64,000 nt of DNA from the NCBI GenBank assembly GCA_030272155.1, contig CP126204.1:1479501-1543500 (forward strand), read 5' to 3'. This DNA is from Tetradesmus obliquus (taxonomy: Eukaryota; Chlorophyta; Chlorophyceae; Sphaeropleales; Scenedesmaceae). Position numbers and translations under genes: made by a program. Below, one piece after another: positions 11,665 to 23,240 of the stretch (the first letter of the stretch is position 1; every line of letters begins with the position of its first letter). A model generated the notes under the pieces. It was not told the origin of the DNA and searched no databases. It saw nothing but the letters and a program-made list of their open reading frames with translations.

Positions 11665-13087
11665 CCAAGGACAGCACCAGCAACAGCAGCAGCAGCAGCA
11701 ATCGCGAAGCACGCCGTCATGGTACCTGGTGGGGGCTTGGGCAGACATTCGCGTAGATCCTAGTGTATGGGGGATGGGGTTTGCTGTCAGCTTGCTGCAG
11801 TTCACGCCAAAGGTGGCAACATGCAGGCTGCTGCAGGAGCAATGCAGTCGGCAGTGCAAAGAGGGATGGCTATCAGGTGTCGGCATGCGCCCGCGCCTGT
11901 GGCGCAACCGCCTGGGTGCTGAGGCGCCACAGGACGGCTTGCAGGAGATGGAGGCAGCTCAGAAACGGTCCTTCCAGCAAATGCAGCAAAATAGCGAGGC
12001 GCCTGGCAATCGTAGCAGCAGCAGCAGTGGCAGCCAGCGGTTTAGCGACGCAGCTATGATGGCGGCTTACCATGCGTCCTGGATGGATCCGTCCAGGGAG
12101 CGGGAGCTGCCAAGACAGCGCGCGGCAACAGCAGCAGCAGTAGTCACGGCTCAACGGCAGCAACAGGAGCAGCAACAGCAGCGCATCAGCTGCCCAGCAC
12201 ACAATGATCTACTGGACCCGATCACTCACTCCATGGGTGCTGCCAATGCCATGCAGCACCGCTGGGTGGCGAGTTATCAGCGGCTAAAAGACACCCAGCT
12301 GCCGAGGCGGCTGCGAGTGTTTGGCTGGCGGCTTCTGCATGCAGGAGTGAAGGTAGGCGCACGGCGCATGCTGGCATCCAGCAGACACGCGCCGGCTCAC
12401 TTTACCTGCCCAGCACAGCAGTGCCAGCAGCCGCAGCAACTGGAGACCCTCACCCACTTGTTAGTGGAGTGCCCTGTAGCTGCAGCAGCGTGGCAGTGGT
12501 ACGCGCAACAGGTGTGGCAGCGTGTGCAGCCCGGAGCAGTGGTCCCTGTTAATAACAGCCGTCTGCTGCTGCTGGATGACTTCAGTGTGTGGGCCCCGCC
12601 AGCAGGGCAGCAGCAGATGTGGACGCAGCTGCGTCTGCTGCTGCTGGAGTCCATTTGGGTGGTGCGCTGCAGCAGCATCAGGGCTGGCGTGATTGTGGCC
12701 AGTGCAGATGGCAGCGATGGCAGCGGCAGCCGCAATGCAGGCAGCAATTCTCAATCTCAGAGCCACGGCATCAGCGATGCAGAGGACAGCAGCAGCAACA
12801 GCAGCAGCATGGGCAGTCAACGGGGTACAACTGGCGAGCCGGGCAGCTCATCATACGCTGCTAAGGCTGTGGCGTGTAGGTTTCTGGCAGAGCTGCGGCA
12901 GCAAATTCAGAGGGAGTGGGATAGGGTGGAAGTAGATGTTAGGATAGGTTGTGGGATACCGTTTGCATGGCTGCAGGGAAGGTCGCCTGAGATCAAACTT
13001 GTTGACTTTGAGCAGAAGTGGGGAGCACTGTATAGGATGGGCGCAAATGGGCGCATCAAGGTTCGGGCCAGCGCGGCTGGCATGTGA
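7700..13087 (+). CDS. LINE ORF2: APE endonuclease, reverse transcriptase, zf-RVT; 1,795 aa
   Basis: This protein nicks target DNA and copies the element RNA into it. The endonuclease spans about residues 8-330, with NVNGL, SETHS, GGDFNCAL (about 167), RIDYVF and SDHRPVVV (about 323). A poly-alanine stretch of about 60 residues is inserted between the core strands (about 238-300). The reverse transcriptase spans about 560-900: SYRPITLMN (about 647), FLDFEKAYDRL (about 715, catalytic Asp), GCAQGSPLSPLLY (about 774) and QHADDTTL (about 822). The usual Tyr or Phe before ADD is His here. A long Gln/Arg tract follows at about 1,230-1,335. A zf-RVT-type region lies at about 1,530-1,600 (RLRVFGWRLLHAG, CPAQQC, HLLVECP). 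All catalytic residues I can check are present and the frame is open, so the copy could be active. Confidence 0.92.
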
Positions 13088-13875
13088 GGGATGGATTGGG
13101 CACGGGTCTAAGAGGCGTGGTGGTCTGTTTTGACGGTTCGGGCGGGGGGTACAATGCATTCGTTGGAGTAGTGGCCGTCGTTCCTCGTTGTGATGTGTTG
13201 CAAAATAGTATGGCAAAGGCTAAGTTGATGGCCGGGATACGTTATGTATGCATGTGAGTGGGTAGCAGAGTACGTTATGTATGCGTGCGTGTGGGTAGCA
13301 GTGTACGAGGATGTGTGCAGCATGTGTGGATTAGTTTGTGTGTGTGTGGCTTTGTGTGCCTGAGGTGGTGTCATTTCCTACAGAATGCCACATATCTCAT
13401 AGGTGTATGTTCGGTCAGTAGCAGGATGTGCTTTGCATGAAGTGGAGAGTCAATGAATAGTCAGGTGGGGATTGTCTGTGTCGACAATCCGTCACCTATT
13501 AATAGGCGTCTTGTGTAGGTGTCGTAATGCTGCCATGTAAAGTGCAGCTTGTAGAGGTGTACAAGTCACCATGCAGTGATAGCTGACAGTTACGCCATGG
13601 ACAGATTTTGTTTCAAGGGCAAGTCACGGTATGTCACACATCACAGGACGTCATTGCGCGACTGTGATTTTAGTGGAGTCTGGGCACTCGGTCAGGTCCT
13701 GGATGCCTTTCGGGGCTGCTCCGCAAGGGGCTGTCTGCATGATCGTGTGACAGCGTCTCTTGGTACAAGAGACCTGTGGAGTGAGTGCGGAACAGGTTGC
13801 CTCACTCTCTCAATGGATCTTTTTATGGAGCAAGTGCACAGTTATTTAGGTCAGCCCTTGTAACGTTCTTGCTTC
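13088..13875 (+). promoter_or_regulatory. LINE 3' UTR with three perfect inverted repeats
   Basis: Three structured elements are visible: GGATTGTC/GACAATCC (13,469-13,476 and 13,483-13,490, 6-nt loop), the palindrome CCTATTAATAGG (13,495-13,506), and GTCTCTTG/CAAGAGAC (13,755-13,762 and 13,766-13,773, 3-nt loop). The last sits about 100 nt before the poly(A) and is conserved in every full tail of the window. In LINEs, 3' UTR structure can help reverse transcriptase recognise its RNA; that role here is inference. Several truncated copies start 6 nt upstream of the last stem. Confidence 0.75.
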
Positions 13876-13896
13876 AAAAAAAAAAAAAAAAAAAAA

Positions 13897-14040
13897 TCGT
13901 GTGACAGCGTCTCTTGGTACAAGAGACCTGTGGGGTGAGTGCGGAACAGGTTGCCTCACTCTCTCTATGGATCTTTTTATGGAGCAAGTGCACAGTTATT
14001 TAGGTCAGCCCTTGTAACGATCTTGCTTCAAAAAAAAAAA
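13897..14040 (+). mobile_element. LINE 3' tail inserted at the end of the full-length poly(A)
   Basis: A tail of about 130 bp begins TCGTGTGACAGCG directly after the A-run of the full-length element and ends in CGATCTTGCTTC plus about 10 A. The A in CGATC is a diagnostic change shared with the tails near 18,110 and 26,397, so the three belong to one re-duplicated block. Confidence 0.85.
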
Positions 14041-14534
14041 CCGCATGCTGCCCCAACGACATTCGTACGGCTTCAAAATTGATAAATCAACATTTTACAA
14101 AGAGATTAAACAATGAATAAACTTGTACGAAGCACACCCAGCACATTTCCATCATGGGCCACGAGGCGGGCCGGAGCGAAAACACAACCGTCGCGGCGCA
14201 TCGAAGGTCGCTGCGCTTATTTTCGTATGTCAGTCCCAGGCATGTGAGGGCCTAACATGCTTGGTCATGGAACATCCGGGATAAAATCGTCCAGTAGGAA
14301 TTTTAGCCGGCCAGTGAGTTTCCAGTGGCGGTTCACAGACACCCTTGCCAACCCGCATCCTGCCCCCATGACATTCGTACGGCTTCAAATTTGATAAATC
14401 AACCTTTAACAAAGAGAGAAAACAATGAATAAACTTTCACGAAGCACACCCAGCACATTTTCATCATGGGCCACGAGGGGGGCCGGAGCGAAACTTCAAT
14501 CATCGCGGCGCATCAAAGGTCGCTGCGCTTATTT
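14041..14534 (+). repeat. Satellite units
   Basis: Satellite anchors lie at 14,058 and 14,370 (312 bp apart). The array begins directly after the short A-run of the preceding LINE tail and ends where a T-run and minus-strand LINE tail interrupt it in GCTGCGCTTATT, the same satellite position hit at 1,090. Confidence 0.85.
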
Positions 14535-15326
14535 TTTTTTTTTTTTTGAAGCAAGAACGTTACAAGGGCTGACCTAAATATTGCACAGTTATTTAGGTCA
14601 GCCCTTGTAACGTTCTTGCTTCAAGAAAAAAAAAAACGTTCTTGCTTCAAGAAAAAAAATGAATAGTCAGGTGGGGTTTGTCTGTGTCGACAATCCGTCA
14701 CCTATTATTAGGCGTCTTGTGTAGGTGTCGTAATGCTGCCTGTAAAGTGCAGCTTTTAGAGGTGTGCAAGTCACCATTTTTTTTTTTGAAGCAAGAACGT
14801 TACAAGGTCTGACCTAAATAACTGTGCACTTGCTCCATAAAAAGATCCATGGCAAGTCACCATGCAGTGATAGCTGACGGTTACGCCATGGACAGATTTT
14901 GTTTCAAGGGCCAATCACGGTCTGTCACACATCACAGGACGTCATTGCGCGACTGTGATTTTAGTGTGTAGGTGTCGTAATGCTGCCTGTAAAGTTCAGC
15001 TTGTAGAGGTGTACAAGTCACCATGCAGTGATAGCTGACAGTTGCGCCATGGACGGATTTTGATTCAAGGGCCAGTCACGGTCTGTCACACATCACAGGA
15101 CGTCATTGCGAGACTGTGATTTTAGTGGAGTCTGGGCACTCGGTCAGGTCCTGGATGCCCTTCGGGGCTGCTCCGCAAGGGGCTGTCTGCATGATCGTGT
15201 GACAGCGTCTCTTGGTACAAGAGACCTGTGGAGTGAGTGCGGAACAGGTTGCCTCACTCTCTCAATGGATCTTTTTATGGAGCAAGTGCACAGTTATTTA
15301 GGTCAGCCCTTGTAACGTTCTTGCTT

Positions 15327-15357
<31 letters not shown>
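14535..15357 (+). mobile_element. Mosaic of LINE tails including a 33-bp fold-back
   Basis: A minus-strand tail end (14,548-14,580) is followed after 9 bases by its perfect reverse complement (14,590-14,622). Then come a repeated CGTTCTTGCTTCAAG unit, 3' UTR sequence, a minus tail flanked by GCAAGTCACCAT on both sides (about 14,768 and 14,853), and finally an almost complete plus-strand 3' UTR with about 29 A (14,965-15,357). The same compound recurs near 17,345, 23,391, 25,759 and 27,079. Confidence 0.75.
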
Positions 15358-15359
<2 letters not shown>

Positions 15360-15914
15360 GCATGCTGCCCCAACGACATTCGTACGGCTTCAAAATTGAT
15401 AAATCAACATTTTACAAAGAGATTAAACAATAAATAAACTTGTACGAAGCACACCCAGCACATTTCCATCATGGGCCACGAGGCGGGCCGGAGCGAAAAC
15501 TCAACCGTCGCGGCGCATCGAAGGTCGCTGCGCTTACTTTCGTTTGTCAGTCCCAGGCATGTGAGGGCCTAACATGCTTGGTCATGGAACGTCCGGGATA
15601 AAATCGTCCAGTAGGAATTTTAGCCGGCCAGTGAGTTTCCAGTGGCGGTTCACAGACACCCGTGCCAACCCGCATGCTGCCCCAACGACATTCGTACGGC
15701 TTCAAATTTGATAAATCAACATTTTACAAAGAGATTAAACAATGAATTAACTTTCACGAAGCACACCCAGCACATTTCCATCATGGGCCACGAGGGGGGC
15801 CGGAGCGAAACTTCAACCATCGCGGCGCATCAAAAAGGTCGCTGCGCTTATTTTCGTATGTCAGTCCCAGGCATGTGAGGGCCTAACATGCTTGGTCATG
15901 GAACGTCCCTTGCT

Positions 15915-15950
<36 letters not shown>

Positions 15951-16176
15951 AACGTCCGGGATAAAATCGTCCAGTAGGAATTTTAGCCGGCCAGTGAGTT
16001 TCCAGTGGCGGTTCACAGACACCCGTGCCAACCCGCATGCTGCCCCAACGACATTCGTACGGCTTCAAATTTGATAAATCAACATTTTACAAAGAGATTA
16101 AACAATGAATTAACTTTCACGAAGCACACCCAGCACATTTCCATCATGGGCCACGAGGGGGGCCGGAGCGAAACTT
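15358..16176 (+). repeat. Satellite array with a tail-only insertion
   Basis: Anchors lie at 15,375, 15,687 and 16,050. The larger second spacing is due to an insertion at 15,909-15,946: CTTGCTTCTT plus about 28 A, flanked by ATGGAACGTCC (15,898-15,908 and 15,947-15,957). Only about 10 bases of LINE sequence came with the tail. Confidence 0.85.
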
Positions 16177-16819
16177 TTTTTTTTTTTTTTTTTTGAAGCA
16201 AGAACGTTACAAGGGCTGACCTAAATAACTGTGCACTTGCTCCATAAAAAGATCCATTGAGAGAGTGAGGCAACCTGTTCCGCACTCACTCCACAGGTCT
16301 CTTGTACCAAGAGACGCTGTCACACGATCATGCAGACAGCCCCTTGCGGAGCAGCCCCAAAAGGCATCCAGGACCTGACCGAGTGCCCAGACTCCACTAA
16401 AATCACAGTCGCGCAATGACGTCCTGTGATGTGTGACAGACCGTGACTGGCCCTTGAATCAAAATCCGTCCATGGCGCAACTGTCAGCTATCACTGCATG
16501 GTGACTTGTACACCTCTACAAGCTGCACTTTACAGGCAGCATTACGACACCTACACAAGACGCCTATTAATAGGTGACGGATTGTCGACACAGACAATCC
16601 CCACCTGACTATTCATTGACTCTCCACTTCATGCAAAGCACATCCTGCTACTGACCGAACATACACCTATGAGATATGTGGCATTCTGCAGGAAATGACA
16701 CCAACTCAGGCACACAAAGCCACACACACACAAACTTATCCACACATGCTGCACACATCCTCGTACTCTGCTACCCACACGCACGTATACATAACGTACT
16801 CTGCTACCCACTCACATGC
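16177..16819 (-). mobile_element. 5'-truncated LINE 3' UTR copy with target-site duplication
   Basis: About 18 T and then 625 bases of 3' UTR lie in minus orientation, flanked by AGCGAAACTT (16,167-16,176 and 16,820-16,829). It is inserted in the satellite and carries both the GTCTCTTG and GGATTGTC hairpins. Confidence 0.9.
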
Positions 16820-17344
16820 AGCGAAACTTCAACCATCGCGGCGCATCAAAAAGGTCGCTGCGCTTATTTTCGTATGTCAGTCCCAGGCATGTGAGGGCCT
16901 AACATGCTTGGTCATGGAACGTCCGGGATAAAATCGTCCAGTAGGAATTTTTGCCGGCCAGTGAGTTTCCAGTGGCGGTTCACAGACACCCTTGCCAACC
17001 CGCATCCTGCCCCCATGACATTCGTACGGCTTCAAATTTGATAAACCAACATTTTACAAAGAGATAAAACAATAAATTAACTTTCACGAAGCACACCCAG
17101 CACATTTCCATAATGGGCCACGAGGAAAAACAAATGGGCCACGAGGCGGGCCAGAGCGAAAATTCAACCTTCGCGGCGCATCAAAGGTCGCTGCGCTTAC
17201 TTTCGTTTGTCAGTCCCAGGCATGTGAGGGCCTAACATGCTTGGTCATGGAACGTCCGGGATAAAATCGTCCAGTAGGAATTTTAGCCGGCCACGAGGAA
17301 ATAAAAAATGGGCCACGAGGCGGGCCGTAGTGAAAATTCAACCG
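16820..17344 (+). repeat. Satellite units, partly rearranged
   Basis: One anchor lies at 17,017. After it the unit contains the repeated ATGGGCCACGAGG segment that distinguishes the longer (about 333 bp) unit type, and then an irregular short repeat GGCCACGAGGAAATAAAAAATGG leading into the compound LINE block. Confidence 0.75.
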
Positions 17345-17946
17345 TTTTTCATGGAGCAAGTGCACAGTTATTTAGGTCAGCCCTTGTAACGTTCTTGCTT
17401 CAAGAAAAAAAAAACGTTCTTGCTTCAAGAAAAAAAAATGAATAGTCAGGTGGGGTTTGTCTGTGTCGACAATCCGTCACCTATTATTAGGCGTCTTGTG
17501 TAGGTGTCGTAATGCTGCCTGTAAAGTGCAGCTTTTAGAGGTGTGCAAGTCACCATTTTTTTTTTTTTGAAGCAAGAACGTTACAAGGGCTGACCTAAAT
17601 AACTGTGCACTTGCTCCATAAAAAGATCCATTGCAAGTCACCATGCAGTGATAGCTGACGGTTACGCCATGGACAGATTTTGTTTCAAGGGCCAATCACG
17701 GTCTGTCACACATCACAGGACGTCATTGCGCGACTGTGATTTTAGTGGAGTCTGGGCACTCGGTCAGGTCCTGGATGCCTTTCGGGGCTGCTCCGCAAGG
17801 GGCTGTCTGCATGATCGTGTGACAGCGTCTCTTGGTACAAGAGACCTGTGGAGTGAGTGCGGAACAGGTTGCCTCATTCTCTCAATGGATCTTTTTATGG
17901 AGCAAGTGCACGGTTATTTAGGTCCGCCCTTGTAACGTTCTTGCTT

Positions 17947-17980
<34 letters not shown>

Positions 17981-18203
17981 GTGTGACAGCGTCTCTTGGT
18001 ACAAGAGACCTGTGGGGTGAGTGCGGAACAGGTTGCCTCACTCTCTCAATGGATCTTTTTATGGAGCAAGTGCACAGTTATTTAGGTCAGCCCTTGTAAC
18101 GATCTTGCTTCAAAAAAAAAACCGCATGCTGCCCCAACGACATTCGTACGGCTTCAAAATTGATAAATCAACATTTTATGGAGCAAGTGCACAGTTATTT
18201 AGG
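17345..18203 (+). mobile_element. Compound LINE-tail block
   Basis: Order of parts: tail end plus CAAGAAAAAAAAAA, a second CGTTCTTGCTTCAAG, 3' UTR from GAATAGTCAGG, a minus tail within a GCAAGTCACCAT duplication, 3' UTR with about 33 A (to 17,977), a tail with the CGATCTTGC variant, 59 bp of satellite, and 25 bp of LINE tail joined directly to ORF2 sequence at 18,204. The order matches the blocks near 25,759 and 27,079, which indicates segmental duplication after nesting. Confidence 0.75.
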
Positions 18204-19549
18204 CTCAGCAGCACCCTGCAGCATGCAGCATGCAGACGACACCACCCTGCACGCCGCCAGCAGGCAAGGCGTTGCTGTGCTGGTGAGGAAAGCAGTACAG
18301 CCGTTTTGTGCAGCGAGTGGCGCCAAGCTGGGAGTCAGCAAGTGCCAGGGCATGGAAGTGGGCACGCAGCAGCCGTTTGTAGGGGTAGATCCAGCCACGC
18401 AGATACCGTTCCATGATACAGCACTACACCCGATCAGGCACCTGGGTCTGCTGCTGTCAGCAGCAGGCGCACAGCCGCATGCAGCAGCGCTGTACACGCA
18501 GCGCCTGCAAACCATCACATACCGGGCGCGGCAGTGGGCACGGCAGAATCTCAGCTATTTGGGGCGCTGCGCAGTTGCGCAGCAGATGATGGCATCTTGC
18601 ATCACCTATCATGCGCAGTTCGTGCCAGTCCCAGTAGATATCATGGCCAGGATGCACCGCCGCCTCTTAGGGTTTGTGACAGAGCAGGGCTGCGCTCGAG
18701 AAGCCAACATCCGGCAGTGGAATGAAAGCCCTCCGGCAGCAGTGGCCAGCCTGCCTTTCAGCATGGGCGGAATGAGGCAGGTTGATGTCAGGGCGCACGC
18801 CACAGCAATGCAGGCACGTACAGCAGCAGCATTGCTGTCGCCGCGGCGAGCCCCATGGAAGGCCTTCATGCGGGCCAACCTGCGCCACGCACTGCCAGGA
18901 CTAGGGGAGGCAGCGTTGGTGCAGCGATCAAAGGCGCCGCTGCAGGCTGCCGCCAGGGGCGGCAGGCTGCCGCTGCGCCTATCAGCATACATAGAGGCGC
19001 TGCAAAGCGTGGGCATTCACAGGCACGTCGAGCACAGCGCCATGACCAGCCAGCAGATCCAGCTTGAGCTGCTGGTGGGGAACCACAGCGTGGGCAGCAG
19101 CTCAGATGGGCAGATGTTGGCAGCAGCCGGTGCCCTCCCTGCTCAGCTGCGCCACGGCGCAGGCACCACACTGGGGCAGGTGCAGCAGCAGCTAACTGGA
19201 CAGCCGCAGCACGATGGCATTGTGCTGCCGCCGGCATGGCTGCGCACTCTGCGGGAGGGCAGCACAGGTGCATGGCAGACCGACACGCAGCAACAGTGGG
19301 CACAACAGTTGCAGCACGATGGCACCACCAAGTGCTACAAGGTGCAGCAGGATGGCAGCTTGAAGGCCACAACAGCTGTCCTAATGGACACAGCAGCCCT
19401 CCAATGGGCGCCATGTTGTGTGGTAGATGTAACAGCAGTGCCGCACCCTGCATTTCAGCGGCAACAACAGCAGCGGCAGCAGCGGCAGCAGCAGCAACAG
19501 CGGCAGCAGCCAGCAGCACGGCAACAGCGGCAGCCACGACAACAGGAAC

Positions 19550-19580
<31 letters not shown>

Positions 19581-19589
19581 CCACCAGGG

Positions 19590-19643
<54 letters not shown>

Positions 19644-21066
19644 CCAAGGACAGCACCAGCAACAGCAGCAGCAGCAGCAATCGCGAAGCACGCCGTCATG
19701 GTACCTGGTGGGGGCTTGGGCAGACATTCGTGTAGATCCTAGTGTATGGGGGATGGGGTTTGCTGTCAGCTTGCTGCAGTTCACGCCAAAGGTGGCAACA
19801 TGCAGGCTGCTGCAGGAGCAATGCAGTCGGCAGTGCAAAGAGGGATGGGTATCAGGTGTCGGCATGCGCCCGCGCCTGTGGCGCAACCGCCTGGGTGCTG
19901 AGGCGCCACAGGACGGCTTGCAGGAGATGGAGGCAGCTCAGAAACGGTCCTTCCAGCAAATGCAGCAAAATAGCGAGGCGCCTGGCAATCGTAGCAGCAG
20001 CAGCAGTGGCAGCCAGCGGTTTAGCGACGCAGCTATGATGGCGGCTTACCATGCGTCCTGGATGGATCCGTCCAGGGAGCGGGAGCTGCCAAGACAGCGC
20101 GCGGCAACAGCAGCAGCAGTAGTCACGGCTCAACGGCAGCAACAGGAGCAGCAACAACAGCGCATCAGCTGCCCAGCACACAATGATCTACTGGACCCGA
20201 TCACTCACTCCATGGGTGCTGCCAATGCCAGGCAGCACCGCTGGGTGGCGAGTTATCAGCGGCTAAAAGACACCCAGCTGCCGAGGCGGCTGCGAGTGTT
20301 TGGCTGGCGGCTTCTGCATGCAGGAGTGAAGGTAGGCGCACGGCGCATGCTGGCATCCAGCAGGCACGCGCCGGCTCACTTTACTTGCCCAGCACAGCAG
20401 TGCCAGCAGCCGCAGCAACTGGAGACCCTCACCCACTTGTTAGTGAAGTGCCCTGTAGCTGCAGCAGCGTGGCAGTGGTACGCGCAAAAGGTGTGGCAGC
20501 GTGTGCAGCCCGGAGCAGTGGTCCCTGTTAATAACAGCCGTCTGCTGCTGCTGGATGACTTCAGTGTGTGGGCGCCGCCAGCAGGACAGCAGCAGATGTG
20601 GACGCAGCTGCGTCTGCTGCTGCTGGAGTCCATTTGGGTGGTGCGCTGCAGCAGCATCAGGCCTGGCGTGATTGTGGCCAGTGCAGATGGCAGCGATGGC
20701 AGCGGCAGCCGCAATGCAGGCAGCAATTCTCAATCTCAGAGCCACGGCATCAGCGATGCAGAGGACAGCAGCAGCAACAGCAGCAGCATGGGCAGTCAAC
20801 GGGGTACAACCGGCGAGCCGGGCAGCTCATCATACGCTGCTAAGGCTGTGGCGTGTAGGTTTCTGGCAGAGCTGCGGCAGCAAATTCAGAGGGAGTGGGA
20901 TAGGGTGGAAGTAGATGTTAGGATAGGTTGTGGGATACCGTTTGCATGGCTGCAGGGAAGGTCGCCTGAGATCAAACTTGTTGACTTTGAGCAGAAGTGG
21001 GGAGCACTGTATAGGATGGGCGCAAATGGGCGCATCAAGGTTCGGGCCAGCGCGGCTGGCATGTGA
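18204..21066 (+). pseudogene. LINE ORF2 fragment, frame open from RT motif C to the stop
   Basis: The frame starts just before the HADD motif of the reverse transcriptase and stays open through the zf-RVT region to the usual stop. The upstream Met at 18,160 lies in satellite/LINE-tail sequence that happens to be in frame, so the N-terminus of that reading is chimeric. Lacking the endonuclease and most of the reverse transcriptase, it is not functional alone. Confidence 0.85.
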
Positions 21067-21852
21067 GGGATGGATTGGGCACGGGTCTACGAGGCGTGGT
21101 GGTCTGTTTTGACGGTTCGGGCAGGGTGTACAATGCATTCGTTGGAGTAGTGGCCGTCGTTCCTCGTTGTGATGTGTTGCAAAATAGTATGGCAAAGGCT
21201 AAGTTGATGGCCGGGATACGTTATGTATGCATGTGAGTGGGTAGCAGAGTACGTTATGTATGCGTGCGTGTGGGTAGCAGAGTACGAGGATGTGTGCAGC
21301 ATGTGTGGATAAGTTTGTGTGTGTGTGGCTTTGTGTGCCTGAGGTGGTGTCATTTCCTACAGAATGCCACATATCTCATAGGGGTGTGTTCGGTCAGTAG
21401 CAGGATGTGCTTTGCATGAAGTGGAGAGTCTATGAATAGTCAGGTGGGGATTGTCTGTGTCGACAATCCGTCACCTATTAATAGGCGTCTTGTGTAGGTG
21501 TCGTAATGCTGCCTGTAAAGTGCAGCTTTTAGAGGTGTGCAAGTCACCATGCAGCGATAGATAACAGTTACACTATGCTGACAGTTTTTGTTTCAAGGGC
21601 CAGTCACGGTCTGTCACACATCACAGGACGTCATTGCGCGACTGTGATTTTAGTGGAGTCTGGGCACTCGGTCAGGTCCTGGATGCCTTTCGGGGCTGCT
21701 CCGCAAGGGGCTGTCTGCAAGATCGTGTGACAGCGTCTCTTGGTACAAGAGACCTGTGGAGTGAGTGCGGAACAGGTTGCCTCATTCTCTCAATGGATCT
21801 TTTTATGGAGCAAGTGCACAGTTATTTAGGTCCGCCCTTGTAACGTTCTTGC

Positions 21853-21885
<33 letters not shown>
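18204..21885 (+). mobile_element. 5'-truncated LINE copy (3.7 kb)
   Basis: It matches the full-length element from about 10,139 to the poly(A) (21,857-21,885) at near identity, with shorter glutamine tracts (a block of about 20 codons is missing) and the TCCGCCC tail variant, whereas the full-length copy has TCAGCCC. It therefore belongs to the other of two tail lineages. The 5' joint is to a short LINE tail fragment rather than to unique sequence. Confidence 0.9.
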
Positions 21886-21888
<3 letters not shown>

Positions 21889-23240
21889 ACATTTTACAAA
21901 GAGATTAAACAATGAATAAACTTGTACGAAGCACACCCAGCACATTTCCATCATGGGCCACGAGGCGGGCCGGAGCGAAAATTCAACCGTCGCGGCGCAT
22001 CGAAGGTCGCTGCGCTTATTTTCGTTTGTCAGTCCCAGGCATGTGAGGGCCTTACATGCTTGGTCATGGAACGTCCGGGATAAAATCGTCCAGTAGGAAT
22101 TTTTGCCGGCCAGTGAGTTTCCAGTGGCGGTTCACAGACACCCGTGCCAACCCGCATCCTGCCCCCACGACATTCGTACGGCTTCAAATTTGATAAATCA
22201 ACATTTTACAAAGAGATAAAACAATGAATAAACTTTCACGAAGCTTACCCAGCACATTTCCATAATGGGCCACGAGGAAAAACAAATGGGCCACGAGGCG
22301 GGCCGGAGCGAAAATTCAACCGTCGCGGCGCATCAAAGGTCGCTGCGCTTATTTTCGTTTGTCAGTCCCAGGCATGTGAGGGCCTAACATGCTTGGTCAT
22401 GGAACGTCCGGGATAAAATCGTCCAGTAGGAATTTTAGCCGGCCAGTGAGTTTCCAGTGGCGGTTCACAGACACCCGTGCCAACCCGCATGCTGCCCCAA
22501 CGACATTCGTACGGCTTCAAAATTGATAAATCAACATTTTACAAAGAGATTAAACAATGAATAAACTTGTACGAAGCACACCCAGCACATTTCCATCATG
22601 GGCCACGAGGGGGGCCGGAGCGAAACTTCAACCATCGCGGCGCATCAAAAAGGTCGCTGCGCTTATTTTCGTATGTCAGTCCCAGGCATGTGAGGGCCTA
22701 ACATGCTTGGTCATGGAACGTCCGGGATAAAATCGTCCAGTAGGAATTTTAGCCGGCCAGTGCGTTTCCAGTGGCGGTTCACAGACACCCTTGCCAACCC
22801 GCATCCTGCCCCCATGACATTCGTACGGCTTCAAATTTGATAAATCAACATTTTACAAAGAGATAAAACAGTGAATAAACTTTCACGAAGCTTACCCAGC
22901 ACATTTCCATAATGGGCCACGAGGAAAAACAAATGGGCCACGAGGCGGGCCGGAGCGAAAATTCAACCGTCGCGGCGCATCGAAGGTCGCTGCGCTTACT
23001 TTCGTTTGTCAGTCCCAGGCATGTGAGGGCCTAACATGCTTGGTCATGGAACGTCCGGGATAAAATCGTCCAGTAGGAATTTTAGCCGGCCAGTGAGTTT
23101 CGAGTGGCGGTTCACAGACACCCGTGCCAACCCGCATCAAAAACAAACAAACAAAAAACCAACAAAAACCCGCATCCTGCCCCCATGACATTCGTACGGC
23201 TTCAATTTTGATAAATCAACATTTTACAAAGAGATTTTTT
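21886..23240 (+). repeat. Satellite array (four to five units) with an A-rich insertion
   Basis: Anchors lie at 22,169, 22,502, 22,816 and 23,187, giving periods of 333 and 314, then a longer one. The last interval holds an A/C-rich insert (23,139-23,166) flanked by AACCCGCATC on both sides (23,129-23,138 and 23,167-23,176). The 333-bp units contain an extra copy of about 20 bp around ATGGGCCACGAGG. Confidence 0.85.

Larger units (their letters stand above)
5221..13896 (+). mobile_element. Full-length Zepp-like LINE (L1-type)
   Basis: This is a complete non-LTR retrotransposon of about 8.7 kb: 5' UTR (5,221-5,588), ORF1, ORF2, 3' UTR (13,088-13,875) and a poly(A) tail of about 21. Both ORFs are open. 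The 5' end is confirmed by a second copy at 1-216 and the 3' end by more than ten tails in the window. Size, two-ORF layout, APE-type endonuclease, zf-RVT domain and self-nesting in poly(A) tails are all reminiscent of Zepp elements of green algae (family knowledge). The assignment to Zepp is inference; membership of the L1-like LINEs is well supported. No clear target-site duplication flanks it, probably because later events altered both sides. Confidence 0.9.

Noticed and set aside
2247-13087. Long open frames antisense to the LINE and poly-Ala/Leu/Cys frames over triplet runs
   Set aside because: Triplet repeats keep all frames open. These readings lack start context and family motifs and mirror the real ORF2 frame.
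7700-13087. RNase H domain in LINE ORF2
   Set aside because: The region after the zf-RVT segment shows no convincing RNase H acidic motif series.
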